DNA from: Alphaproteobacteria bacterium | Lineage (GTDB): Bacteria > Pseudomonadota > Alphaproteobacteria > UBA828 | Assembly (NCBI GenBank): GCA_022826345.1 | Contig: JAJDVB010000076.1 | Location: 1-14,470, forward strand | Length of the DNA: 14,470 nt | Reading direction: 5' to 3' | Shown: one piece after another, positions 1 to 8,177 of the stretch | Numbering within the stretch: the first letter of the stretch is position 1 | Layout: each line of letters begins with the position of its first letter | Position numbers and translations under genes: made by a program | The notes under the pieces: model-generated | What the model was told of the DNA's origin: nothing | The model's input: the letters and a program-made list of their open reading frames with translations, nothing else | Databases searched by the model: none

Positions 1-1
1 A

Positions 2-190
2 GACGTGCAACACCTGATCGGCTACCACCTGCACGACTTCTTCCTGGGGTGGGTCGAGGGGCACGATCCTCACATCGTGCTGGAGGATCGCTACCGCGAT
101 GTCATGCCGGCAGTGTCAGAGGGCGGCGAGTACGTCGACGACAGCACGCTGTTCAAGACGGCGATTCTCGGCGAGTCGAGCCGGCATTAG
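2..190 (+). CDS. C-terminal fragment of an unrecognised protein (5' end outside the window)
   Basis: An open frame runs in from the left edge and ends at TAG 188-190, giving the last 62 residues. The residue string is rich in His, Asp and Glu (for example GYHLHDFF near its start and YRDVMPAV in the middle), and reads like ordinary folded protein rather than a shadow frame. No catalytic motif or family signature is recognisable, so I give no function. It converges on hyuB, whose stop lies 291 bases further on. An in-frame GTG at 5-7 could be read as a start, but the frame stays open to the edge and a truncated longer gene is more likely. It is probably not part of the minus-strand operon. Confidence 0.5.
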   Translation, partial: DVQHLIGYHLHDFFLGWVEGHDPHIVLEDRYRDVMPAVSEGGEYVDDSTLFKTAILGESSRH

Positions 191-481
191 AGCGCATCCG
201 TTCTTGGCGGAACCATATCCGACGTTTCGGATGTGTTCTTGGCATTCGCTGGGCTCGAGGGTGCGGGTGAGGTGCCCGAGGTCACGCCCGCTCCATCGCC
301 CGGTCAGAACCGAGAGGCCCCGACTTTCGCTCCCTTCGGTCCCTCCGAGGAAACAACAGACGACGCTCGCGAGACGTGCGGGCTAAACTCCGGGCGAGCC
401 CTCGTCTGCGTGCCGGCGCCGTGAGCGACCGGGGCGTGGGCTTAGGGAGTGCGCAGCCTACGCCGAAGCACGGTCCCCGCG
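191..481. other. Convergent intergenic gap, no gene seen
   Basis: This 291-base stretch separates the end of the left-edge gene from the end of hyuB. Short open frames cross it on both strands but have arginine-rich, low-complexity translations and no family resemblance. I looked for a terminator between the two converging genes. I found only very short inverted repeats, such as GTTC/GAAC at 200-213, with no T tract. Confidence 0.5.
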
Positions 482-2287
482 TTACTCGGCCGCTGCCGCT
501 GCCATCGGCGCCTTGTCGCCGACACCCATCGGGCGCCCCGCCTGACGCAGACGCTTTGTGGCTTCGAGATCGACGGTCGTTGACTTCGGATCGATGACCA
601 CCCCGTATTCGTTCCGTGCCGCGTCGACGGAGATGTATTCGTCGATCACGTCCTGGCGGACAGTTTCGACATCTCGTTCGAAGGGGTTGCCCCATCCGCC
701 GCCGCCGGTGCTTTCGAACTTGAAGATTTCTCCGCTCGCGAACGGATAGCCGGCCTGCAGCGGATTTCGCCATTCGCCATTCGGGGTCATGCCGCCGATG
801 ACCTCCTCGGTGCCGTCGGTGTGGATCTTGGTCTGGCGCTGTACCGCGCTGCGCATGTCCGTCAGCACCCCGGGGCTGCCTTCTCGCGTCCGGGAGGTTT
901 CCATGCTGAGCTCGGCCTCGCACGCGAAACGGACCTTGAAGGTCGCCCCGAGACCGCCGCGGTATTTTCCGGGGCCGGCCGAATCCTGACGCAGCTCGAA
1001 CGCCTCGTAGGCGATGGGATAAAGCAGTTCTGCCGTCTCAGCCGGCATGTTCATGCAATTGCCGAGCGGATCCATCGTTACGCTCATCCCGTCGCTGTAG
1101 GGCGTGCCGCCCCAGCCGCCGGCGGGCAGGTCTGAGAAGACATCGGTGCGTCCCCTCGGATCCCGTGTCGCGGCGACGAACCAGTTGCACTCGCTACACG
1201 TCGAGCCTGTGACACGTTCGGGTGCGGCTTTGGCCAAGGCTTGCCAGACCGCGCTGGTGATCTTCGACGAGGTCAGCGTCGTGCAACCGATGGTCGGTGC
1301 GGGCCATTGGGCGTTGAGCCAGCAGTCGTCGGGCATGGTGATCTTGATCGGAACGAACATGCCCTGATTTTGTGGCGCGTCGGGCGCCAGGAAGAACTGG
1401 AGCGAGTAGTAAACGGCAGACGCGGTATTGGCGTAGGGCGAATTGATCGCCCCTTTGCAAACTGGATCCGTGCCCGTGAAATCAACGGTAATGTCCGATC
1501 CGTCGACGATCAGCTTGATCCTGATATTGACGATTTCGTCGACAAAACCGTCGGTATCGGCGTAGTCCGTCGCCTCGTACTCGCCATCCGGAATTGTTTC
1601 GATGCTGCGGCGAATGATCCGCTCCGTATACTCTTGCAGCTCCCTCATGGCCGCTTGCACGGTGTCGAGGCCATAGCGCTCGGCAGCCTGTTGAAGCTCG
1701 CCCTCGGCGGCTCTCAGGCAGCCGAAATGCGCCTGCAGATCGCCCTTGACGAAGTGCGGAGTGCGCGTGTTGTTGAGGATGATCTCCAAAAGATCCTGAT
1801 TGACCTCGTAGCTCTCGTAGAGCTTGAGCGGCGGAAGTCGCAGGCCTTCGCCCGCGATATGCGTGCCGAACGATTGCCCGCCCGCGGCACCGCCGCCGAG
1901 ATCCATCCAATGCCCCCGGCTGACCGCGAAACCGAGGAGGGAATCGCCGTGAAAGATCGGCAGGACGAAGGTGATGTCGTTGATATGCGTCCCGCCCTTG
2001 TAGGGATCGTTATTGACGTAGACATCGCCTTCTTTCATCGACGCGATCGGATACTTTGCGGCGATAGCCTCCGCGCTGAATTTCATGGCGGCGAGGTGAA
2101 CCGGGCAATTGGCGTCCTGGCTCAGGAGCTTCAGGTCGGCGTCGTAAATGGCGTTCGAAAAGTCCACCATATCGGCCAAGATCGGAGAGAATGAAGAGCG
2201 CTGCAGCACATCGGTCATTCGTGCGCAGGAGTACTCGAACACATTGCGCAGCACCTCGAACGTCACGGGATCAATCTTCTGACTCAT
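482..2287 (-). CDS. hyuB: HyuB-type subunit of ATP-dependent hydantoinase / oxoprolinase / acetone-carboxylase family
   Basis: This 601-residue protein has the usual HyuB (hydantoinase B/oxoprolinase) length and opens with the family's N-terminus (DPVTFEVLRN, residues 6-15). Metal-site motifs are present: NDPYKGGTHIND at 93-104 and GHWMDLGG at 125-132, followed by GTHIAGEGLRLPPLKL from 141. The glycine-rich GGGGWGNP near 528-535 is the normal C-terminal family signature. The frame is open 45 codons further upstream, but ATG 2287 is preferred because AAGGAGAGG lies just before it and the family homology begins there. HyuB pairs with HyuA in a cytoplasmic complex. Known members open N-methylhydantoin or 5-oxoproline rings with ATP, or carboxylate ketones. 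The exact reaction here is not predictable. It is the last gene of the minus-strand operon, 56 bases after hyuA. Confidence 0.93.
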   Translation of the reverse strand: MSQKIDPVTFEVLRNVFEYSCARMTDVLQRSSFSPILADMVDFSNAIYDADLKLLSQDANCPVHLAAMKFSAEAIAAKYPIASMKEGDVYVNNDPYKGGTHINDITFVLPIFHGDSLLGFAVSRGHWMDLGGGAAGGQSFGTHIAGEGLRLPPLKLYESYEVNQDLLEIILNNTRTPHFVKGDLQAHFGCLRAAEGELQQAAERYGLDTVQAAMRELQEYTERIIRRSIETIPDGEYEATDYADTDGFVDEIVNIRIKLIVDGSDITVDFTGTDPVCKGAINSPYANTASAVYYSLQFFLAPDAPQNQGMFVPIKITMPDDCWLNAQWPAPTIGCTTLTSSKITSAVWQALAKAAPERVTGSTCSECNWFVAATRDPRGRTDVFSDLPAGGWGGTPYSDGMSVTMDPLGNCMNMPAETAELLYPIAYEAFELRQDSAGPGKYRGGLGATFKVRFACEAELSMETSRTREGSPGVLTDMRSAVQRQTKIHTDGTEEVIGGMTPNGEWRNPLQAGYPFASGEIFKFESTGGGGWGNPFERDVETVRQDVIDEYISVDAARNEYGVVIDPKSTTVDLEATKRLRQAGRPMGVGDKAPMAAAAAE

Positions 2288-2290
2288 CGT

Positions 2291-2299
2291 CCTCTCCTT
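2291..2299 (-). promoter_or_regulatory. Ribosome binding site of hyuB
   Basis: On the minus strand the sequence AAGGAGAGG lies a few bases before ATG 2287. It decides the start against the longer open frame that reaches 2422 and would overlap the end of hyuA. Confidence 0.75.
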
Positions 2300-2343
2300 C
2301 CTGCTCACGGGCAGGCCATGAGCATCGCTGTACGATCCGGCCG

Positions 2344-4365
2344 TCACGCCGGCCCGACTGAAATGACCAAGTTGTTCAACTCGTCCACCAGCGCCGACGA
2401 TTGCGGCGGCAAAACGGCGCACGCATCCGCGTACTCGACGATAGCGGGGCCCTCAACTTCGTGCCCTTGACGCAACAGCTGGCCATCGATGATCGCGGTG
2501 TCGTACCAGTCGCTCGAAAAATAGACCCTGCGCGTGCCCTTCGACGGGTCCTTCGCACTTCCGGCGCCATTCGAAAAAACGGGCTGAGGCGTCGCGCCCG
2601 TGGCGGTCACGCTGAGCGAGACGAACGCCGGCTCGAAATCGTCCGAACTCACGCCGTGTTCCAGCTTGTGCGAGCGGTGAAAGGCCGCGGTGATGGCCGG
2701 CACCGTCTGCGGCGTTATCTCGCCGCTCGGGATGGGCGTCTCCACTTCATAGGTCTGGCCCACATACCGCATCTGCGCGGATCTGCTGATCGCCATCTCG
2801 TCTTCCGTCACGCCGTCCGCCGCCAGCAGACGCCGCGCCGACTTTTCGAGGCCATCATACAGGCTGTTTATGCGATCGAAATCGAGCGCAGTCACCGGCG
2901 CGTACATGAAGGTCTCGAGGTCCTGCCGCAAATTCATGGCGACGGCTCCGAACGCGGACGCCACGCCCGCGAATTTCGGAACGATGACCTGCGGAATGTT
3001 CATGGCGTGCGCGACGGACACGGCATGCATGGCCCCCGCGCCACCTAGGCTCGCCAGCGTGAAATCCCGCGGATCGCGCCCACGCTCGACGAGGACCATC
3101 TTGACCGCCTGGGCCATGTTTTCGCAGCTGATCCGGATCATGCCCTCTGCCGTCTCCAGCAGCGGGAGACCGATTTTCTTGGCCAAGCCGTCGATGGCTT
3201 GTTCCGCAGCCGCAACGTCCAATTCGAACTTGCCGCCGAGCGACGGTTCGAGGCGACCGAGGAGCAAATTGGCATCCGTGATCGTTGGTTCGGTTCCCCC
3301 CCTGCCATAGCAGGCCGGGCCCGGCGTGGCTCCCGCGCTTTGCGGTCCGACGCGCAACGAATCCCCTTCGTCGATCCAGCTGATCGAGCCGCCGCCCGCA
3401 CCGACGCTGTGAATGTCGAGCATCGGGGTAACGATCGGGATCTCCCATTCCAGCTCGTAGCTGTGAGTCAGAAGGCCTTTGCCATGTTCGACGATAGAAG
3501 CGTCGAAGCTGGTGCCGCCCATATCGGTATGAATGAGGTGCTGACGGTCGGTGAGCCGGCTGAGCTCGGCGGTACAAGCCACGCCGCCTGCGGGGCCGGA
3601 TTCAATGAGCTCTTCCGGATGATCCATTGCCAGCTTGACGCCCATGACGCCGCCACTGCTCTTCAGGATAAGGAGAGACCCTTCAAATCCCTTGTCACGC
3701 AATCGGTTTTGCAGAACCTCGAAATATTCTGACATGACAGGCAACAAAACCGCCCGAATCGCCGTCGTCGTAAACCGCCCATGCTCGCGAAAAATCGGGC
3801 GCGTGCTTGCTGATGTGACGGCCCTGATATTGGGGCATATCTCTTGAACTATTTCTGTCACCGCATCTTCGTGTGCGGCGTTTACGTATGAATTGACGAA
3901 ACAGATGGCGACCGAATGCAGGCCTAGCTCATTAATATTGTGGGCAATGTCCCTCGCCTGATCGAGATCGAGCGGCCTGTCGACGCCACCATCTACGTTG
4001 ATCCGCTCTTCGACCTCGAAACGATACCGCCGCGGAATGATGGGCTTGGGCTTCGTCTGATAGGGATTGTACAGGTGCTTGCGGTGCTGACGGCCAATCT
4101 CGATCGTGTCGCGAAAACCCTTGGTCGCGATCATCGCCGCCTGTGGATAGGACCTCTGCAGAAGCGCATTCGTCGCCGTCGTCGTGCCGTGGATCAAATG
4201 AGAGACGTCGGAAAGGTGGATGCCGGCCTTCTCGATCGCCTCGAGTACGCCAACAGAGCGGTCCGTCGTCGTTAGAACCTTTGCTTCGCTCTGCGCATGC
4301 GTCTCGCTATTCCAGCAAAAAAGGTCCGTGAATGTTCCTCCAACATCGATGCCGACACGCCACAT
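2344..4365 (-). CDS. hyuA: HyuA-type ATPase subunit of ATP-dependent hydantoinase / oxoprolinase / acetone-carboxylase family
   Basis: The 673-residue product matches the HyuA family in length and order of motifs. It has an ASKHA-type phosphate-binding N-terminus GIDVGGTFTD (5-14), HGTTTATNA (59-67), the second phosphate loop DMGGTSFD (281-288), SVGAGGGS (320-327) and PGPACYGRGG (348-357). A late LGGAGAMHA block and a C-terminal all-beta domain follow. HyuA binds and hydrolyses ATP, phosphorylating the amide or lactam oxygen (hydantoinases, oxoprolinase) or a carboxylation intermediate. HyuB supplies the other half of the site. ATG 4365 is preceded by AAGGA at normal spacing. It is followed by hyuB and preceded, across a 164-base gap with a strong hairpin, by the solute-binding-protein gene. 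No third small subunit of the acetone-carboxylase gamma type is present, which favours a hydantoinase- or oxoprolinase-like reaction. Confidence 0.93.
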   Translation of the reverse strand: MWRVGIDVGGTFTDLFCWNSETHAQSEAKVLTTTDRSVGVLEAIEKAGIHLSDVSHLIHGTTTATNALLQRSYPQAAMIATKGFRDTIEIGRQHRKHLYNPYQTKPKPIIPRRYRFEVEERINVDGGVDRPLDLDQARDIAHNINELGLHSVAICFVNSYVNAAHEDAVTEIVQEICPNIRAVTSASTRPIFREHGRFTTTAIRAVLLPVMSEYFEVLQNRLRDKGFEGSLLILKSSGGVMGVKLAMDHPEELIESGPAGGVACTAELSRLTDRQHLIHTDMGGTSFDASIVEHGKGLLTHSYELEWEIPIVTPMLDIHSVGAGGGSISWIDEGDSLRVGPQSAGATPGPACYGRGGTEPTITDANLLLGRLEPSLGGKFELDVAAAEQAIDGLAKKIGLPLLETAEGMIRISCENMAQAVKMVLVERGRDPRDFTLASLGGAGAMHAVSVAHAMNIPQVIVPKFAGVASAFGAVAMNLRQDLETFMYAPVTALDFDRINSLYDGLEKSARRLLAADGVTEDEMAISRSAQMRYVGQTYEVETPIPSGEITPQTVPAITAAFHRSHKLEHGVSSDDFEPAFVSLSVTATGATPQPVFSNGAGSAKDPSKGTRRVYFSSDWYDTAIIDGQLLRQGHEVEGPAIVEYADACAVLPPQSSALVDELNNLVISVGPA

Positions 4366-4484
4366 TGAAAATTCCTTACTGGATTGCAGACCTCAGACTG
4401 CATTCGACCATGGCATTCGTCGCGCATGCAAGCCTGAGCGGCGGATGAAGCCGCCCGTGGCGGACGGCGCCACGCCTGTCGGAC

Positions 4485-4515
4485 CGATGGCCCCGCGCGG
4501 TCGGCGGGGCCATCG
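4485..4515. terminator. Strong 12-bp hairpin after the solute-binding-protein gene
   Basis: The arms at 4485-4496 (CGATGGCCCCGC) and 4504-4515 are perfect reverse complements separated by a 7-base loop. The hairpin begins 15 bases past the minus-strand stop of the solute-binding-protein gene and lies before hyuA. Neither side has a T tract, so it is not a canonical intrinsic terminator. In binding-protein operons such a structure often protects the upstream message from 3' decay or attenuates read-through. That role is inferred. Confidence 0.55.
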
Positions 4516-4529
4516 CTCTCGCAGGCCTG

Positions 4530-5927
4530 TTACTCGACCGCCTCGCGCATGCGTGAGGCGATGTCAGCGATGGCCGTTACCGCATCTTTCTGGTCGGCGC
4601 CGGCCGCGCTCAGCTCCTCGATGATGATGTCCTGCCAAACGAACCAGTTCGGCGTGTTGGGCAGCTCATAGAGCAGGCCGTTCTCGTCCAGCCAGATGTG
4701 GATGGCCTCACGCTGGCGGTTCTCCCAGGCCTCGTCTTCCCAACGCGGGTCGGCAAGAACATCGCTACGGACGGCAAGACACCCGAGCGGCAGACATTCG
4801 TTCTGGATTTCCTTCGTCAGCAGCCACTGAACGAAGAGCCAGGCCGCCTCCTTGTTCTGCGCGCTCTTGGGGATCATCCACGACTGCCCGTAGGCCGCCG
4901 TCACGTGATTCCCCGGATGGACGAAATAGGTCATGTCGCCGGCCGACGCCGGGCAGTCGCCGGGAATCTCCAGATAGGGCGTCGTGTCTCCCCAGGTGAA
5001 GATCATGAACACGTTGCCGCTGCACATCTCGGAGTATTCCGTGTCCCACGTCGCCTCGGTGTGGCCGGGCGGCGCGAACTGGCGCAGGTCAAGCATGTAT
5101 TGCAACGCCCTGACGGCGCTGTCGTCCCTGTCGATGGCGACATTCAGGTCCGCGTCCACATACTCACCACCCATTGCGAGCAGAATGCGCTCATAGTCGT
5201 AGAAGACGGTGAGGTGGCGCTTGAACGCCGCGATCGTGCCGTAGAAGTTGGATTCGAGGGTCTCGCCCGCCAGCGTTTCGCCCTTCTCGCGCGTAAAGAA
5301 CTCGGCGAGGTCGCGGAACTCTTCCCAGGTCGTGGGTGGGAGCGGCATGGCATAGCCGTAGGCCGCCTCGAAGTTGGCCTGCTCGGTGGGGTCGTTGGCG
5401 AGGCTCGTCCGGTACGCCGCATAGGGCGGCAGGTAGTGATAGGGGACGGAGACGAGCGCGTCGTTGTAGTGGCCCGAGATCTCGAAGTGGGCCTGAACGA
5501 AGTCCTCGACCTTGACGGCGGGATCCCGCAGGGCGGGGTCGTTCATGAACTGGTTGAGGTCGCTGGTGAAGCCCGGTGCGGCGAAGGCCACGGTCTGATT
5601 GTTGGCGGCGGGAAAGATGTCGTAGTACTCCCCGCCCGTCAGCTGATCGGCCAGCACCTGGCGCCAGACCGCTTCGAGATCGGCGACTTCCAGGCTCACC
5701 TTGATGCCTGTCAGCTCCTCGAACTTCTTGGCCATTTCGGTATAGGCGAGGCAGGGGGAATAGCCGTCGCAGATGCCCCGGACCTCGGTGCCGGCGTAAG
5801 GCTCGGCGGCTTCCTCCAGCGACCACGCCGACGCCTCCGTCGACGCAAGCCCCCCGGCAGCGCCCGCTACCAGGGCACCGGCAAGAGCCAGCGCCTTCAC
5901 GCGTTGATGTATCGGCCTGTTCATCAT
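4530..5927 (-). CDS. Periplasmic solute-binding protein of an ABC importer (family 1)
   Basis: The 465-residue precursor starts with a basic n-region, a hydrophobic stretch rich in Ala, Leu and Gly (about 12-28), and a likely signal-peptidase site after ASA at residue 34. The mature part has family 1 binding-protein features: YTEMAKKFEELTGIKV, a GEYYDIF segment, a TTWEEFRDLAEFFT helix and the C-terminal EAAWLFVQWLLTKE block. It should capture the substrate in the periplasm for the permeases at 11631-13363. ATG 5927 is chosen because GGGGAGA lies 5 bases before it and the signal peptide follows directly. The frame runs 27 codons further upstream without similar support. The mature protein has six cysteines, unusual for this family and compatible with disulfides. 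Its place between the flavoprotein and hyuA genes ties the imported ligand to those enzymes. The ligand is unknown. Confidence 0.9.
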   Translation of the reverse strand: MMNRPIHQRVKALALAGALVAGAAGGLASTEASAWSLEEAAEPYAGTEVRGICDGYSPCLAYTEMAKKFEELTGIKVSLEVADLEAVWRQVLADQLTGGEYYDIFPAANNQTVAFAAPGFTSDLNQFMNDPALRDPAVKVEDFVQAHFEISGHYNDALVSVPYHYLPPYAAYRTSLANDPTEQANFEAAYGYAMPLPPTTWEEFRDLAEFFTREKGETLAGETLESNFYGTIAAFKRHLTVFYDYERILLAMGGEYVDADLNVAIDRDDSAVRALQYMLDLRQFAPPGHTEATWDTEYSEMCSGNVFMIFTWGDTTPYLEIPGDCPASAGDMTYFVHPGNHVTAAYGQSWMIPKSAQNKEAAWLFVQWLLTKEIQNECLPLGCLAVRSDVLADPRWEDEAWENRQREAIHIWLDENGLLYELPNTPNWFVWQDIIIEELSAAGADQKDAVTAIADIASRMREAVE

Positions 5928-5932
5928 CGAAA

Positions 5933-5939
5933 TCTCCCC
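5933..5939 (-). promoter_or_regulatory. Ribosome binding site of the solute-binding protein
   Basis: On the minus strand GGGGAGA lies 5 bases before the tandem ATG ATG at 5927-5922. This fixes the start directly ahead of the signal peptide and rules against the longer frame beginning at 6008. Confidence 0.65.
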
Positions 5940-6069
5940 ATTTTGCATCCAGGCCGTTCCCATGACGCCACCCCGCAGCGCGGCCTGGACGCGATGCGGG
6001 TTCCGCAACTCTCAGAATCATGTTGCCACGACTGCGCCCGCTGGGCACGGCCGGCGCCGCTCGACGGCA

Positions 6070-8136
6070 TTACACGTACACCAGCTCGCGCTTGAACGGC
6101 ACATCACCGGGCGGTGGTCCATCCAGCTCGCGAGCGAAGCGGTGGCCGCTCCACACGGCGGCGGCAATCAGTCCGGGGCCGAGGGCATCGCCAATCCGCG
6201 TGACCGATTGGATACCGGCATCGACGAGGCGCTCGGGCGAGTTCTTGAGCGCATAGTAGAGGGCATCGTTGGGAAGCCTCGATGTCACCATCACGACGGA
6301 GGCGCACTCGATGGTCCGCGCTCCCTCGCCGTAGACCCCTTCCACCTGCACGCCTCCCGCATCGATCCGTGTCAGGCTGTGGCCGGTGACGATCTGCACG
6401 CCGATCTTGACGAGGTTGGTCTGAATACCGTGCTGCTCGAGGGCTTCCTCGGCCCAGGCGGAGACCACCGGCGAGGGTGTCACGAGAATGACCGCGAGGC
6501 CGTCATTGGCCAGTTTCTCCGCGATCGAGCCACCCATGTAGTGGCAATCGTCATCGAACACGACGACTGGGGACGCCGGCGCTGCCCCGGCGAAGAGGTC
6601 GTCGGGTGTGAGCACATGCGCGGCATCGCTGCCCGGAATCGGTGCCGCCGTGTGCGTGCGGCCGATGCCGTCCTGGCGCCAGCGGGCACCGGTGGCGACG
6701 GCGACGTGCTGGTAACCGGCTTCGAGCACCGTCTCGGCCGTCATCTCGCTCTCGCGGAAGACCTCGACCGTCTCGTGCAGCTTTTCGATCTGGTAGGTGC
6801 GGTAGTCGCGCACGCGCGCCCATTCCGAGAGACCGGGCAGGGCGGACTCGTGGGTGACCCGCCCGCCCAGCGCGCGCGAAGCCTCGGCGAGCCCGACCCG
6901 GTAGCCGCGCTGCCCGAGCGCGAGCGCACATTCCAGGCCCGCTGGCCCGGCGCCCACCACGAGCACCGATGAGTCGGAGCCCTTGGGCTCGATCTTCTCG
7001 GGATGCCAGCCGCGGCGCCACTCCTCGCCCACGGTCGGGTTCTGCGTACACCGCATGGGCGTCTTCATGTGCTGCCCGGTCACGCAGATGTTGCAGCCGA
7101 TGCATTCGCGGATGTCGTCGAGCCGCCCCTCCTCGATCTTGCGGGGAATGAAGGGATCGGCGATCGACGGGCGGGCGCAGCCGACGAAGTCGGCGATCCC
7201 CCGCGTGATCAGCGAGAGCATGGTCTCCGGCGAGGTATAGCGGCCGACGGTGATGACGGGCTTCTTCACGATACCCTTCACGAACGCGATGTAGGGTTCC
7301 TGATAGCCCTCCGAGGTGAAGCGGGAGCTCGCGGAATCGTGGGTCCAGTCGCTGACGTTCACGTCCCAGAAATCGGGAAGGTCGGCGAGCATCTCGACGA
7401 CCTTGCAGCCCTCGTCCTCCCAGGTGATGCCGTCCTCGCCAAGAAGCTCGTCGGTGGCGAAGCGGAGCCCGATCGCCATGCTGCCGCCCACCGCCTCCAC
7501 CGTGTCTTCGAGCAGCTCGCGCAGGAGCCGCACGCGGTTCTCCAGGGGGCCGCCGTACTCGTCCGTCCGCCGGTTGCGGCGCCGGGAGAGGAAATCCATC
7601 GGCATGGCGATGTCATGGCCGCAATAGACGTAGACCAGATCGAAGCCCGCATCCCTGGCTCGCAACATTCCGTCGCGGTGCCAGCGGCGAAACTCCCGGA
7701 TGTCGTCCAGGTCCATGGCGCGCGCCTGCACCGGGTCGGGGCTGTAGGTCACCGGCGTGTGCGACGGCCCAAGCGGGATCTCGCGGCTGTAATAGTTGGC
7801 GAGCGCCGAGGCGTTGCTGACGATTTCGGTGCCGGCCAGCGCGCCATGAGCATGGATCGTATCGGTCCAATGCCGCATGCGGATGACATCGTCCTCGTCC
7901 CAGAGCTTGGTTTCCGGATAGGGGGCGGCCTCCGCATGGGGGTGGAACGAGCACTGCTCGGTGCACACGACGGCCCATCCGCCCTCGGCCTTCATGCTCC
8001 GCATCGCGGCGTCAGAGCGCGGCAGCAGGTGGCCCATGCCGCTGCAGTGCGGCACCTGGAAGAAGCGGTTGCGCGCCGTTAGAGGGCCGATCTGCACGGG
8101 TTCGAAGAGGACATCGAAACGGGGATCGCGGGGCAT
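6070..8136 (-). CDS. TMADH/DMADH/histamine-dehydrogenase-like iron-sulfur flavoprotein (amine dehydrogenase family)
   Basis: The 688-residue protein follows trimethylamine dehydrogenase along its whole length: an FMN TIM barrel (about 1-340), a 4Fe-4S site, then nucleotide-binding domains with VLVVGAGPAGLE at 391-402. QVPHC places Cys31 at the position of the residue that covalently binds FMN in TMADH. CIGCNIC plus a later Cys gives Cys345, 348, 351 and 363 for the cluster. Tyr171, His174, Trp264 and Asp267 match catalytic-site residues. Of the three aromatic residues that hold trimethylamine in TMADH, Trp264 is kept, but the other two are Gln61 and Gln355. Relatives cleave C-N bonds oxidatively and pass electrons to ETF in the cytoplasm. 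The changed pocket argues against trimethylamine as substrate. ATG 8136 has GGAG at suitable spacing. The gene begins 41 bases after the Rieske beta gene. Confidence 0.92.
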   Translation of the reverse strand: MPRDPRFDVLFEPVQIGPLTARNRFFQVPHCSGMGHLLPRSDAAMRSMKAEGGWAVVCTEQCSFHPHAEAAPYPETKLWDEDDVIRMRHWTDTIHAHGALAGTEIVSNASALANYYSREIPLGPSHTPVTYSPDPVQARAMDLDDIREFRRWHRDGMLRARDAGFDLVYVYCGHDIAMPMDFLSRRRNRRTDEYGGPLENRVRLLRELLEDTVEAVGGSMAIGLRFATDELLGEDGITWEDEGCKVVEMLADLPDFWDVNVSDWTHDSASSRFTSEGYQEPYIAFVKGIVKKPVITVGRYTSPETMLSLITRGIADFVGCARPSIADPFIPRKIEEGRLDDIRECIGCNICVTGQHMKTPMRCTQNPTVGEEWRRGWHPEKIEPKGSDSSVLVVGAGPAGLECALALGQRGYRVGLAEASRALGGRVTHESALPGLSEWARVRDYRTYQIEKLHETVEVFRESEMTAETVLEAGYQHVAVATGARWRQDGIGRTHTAAPIPGSDAAHVLTPDDLFAGAAPASPVVVFDDDCHYMGGSIAEKLANDGLAVILVTPSPVVSAWAEEALEQHGIQTNLVKIGVQIVTGHSLTRIDAGGVQVEGVYGEGARTIECASVVMVTSRLPNDALYYALKNSPERLVDAGIQSVTRIGDALGPGLIAAAVWSGHRFARELDGPPPGDVPFKRELVYV

Positions 8137-8177
8137 GAGCTACTCCACTGAGGCACTACGGCGCTATGAGCTGGACA

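Noticed and set aside
200..213. GTTC/GAAC inverted repeat as terminator of the left-edge gene
   Set aside because: The stem is only four base pairs with no T tract, so it is expected by chance.
1241..2194. Long plus-strand open frame (317 codons) antisense to hyuB
   Set aside because: It mirrors hyuB codons, has no recognisable domain and no ribosome site. hyuB has full family motifs on the other strand.
5995..6007. TGCGG-GTT-CCGCA inverted repeat upstream of the solute-binding protein as terminator or operator
   Set aside because: It has a five-base stem in GC-rich DNA, no T tract, and no second copy found at the other promoters.
4698..6095. Long plus-strand open frame (465 codons) antisense to the solute-binding protein
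   Set aside because: It is a typical shadow in GC-rich DNA with biased Val/Arg/Gly composition. The minus-strand gene has a signal peptide and family sequence.
7003..8082. Plus-strand open frame (359 codons) antisense to the flavoprotein
   Set aside because: Composition is dominated by Val, Ala, Arg, His and Asp with no domain. The opposite strand carries the TMADH-like protein.
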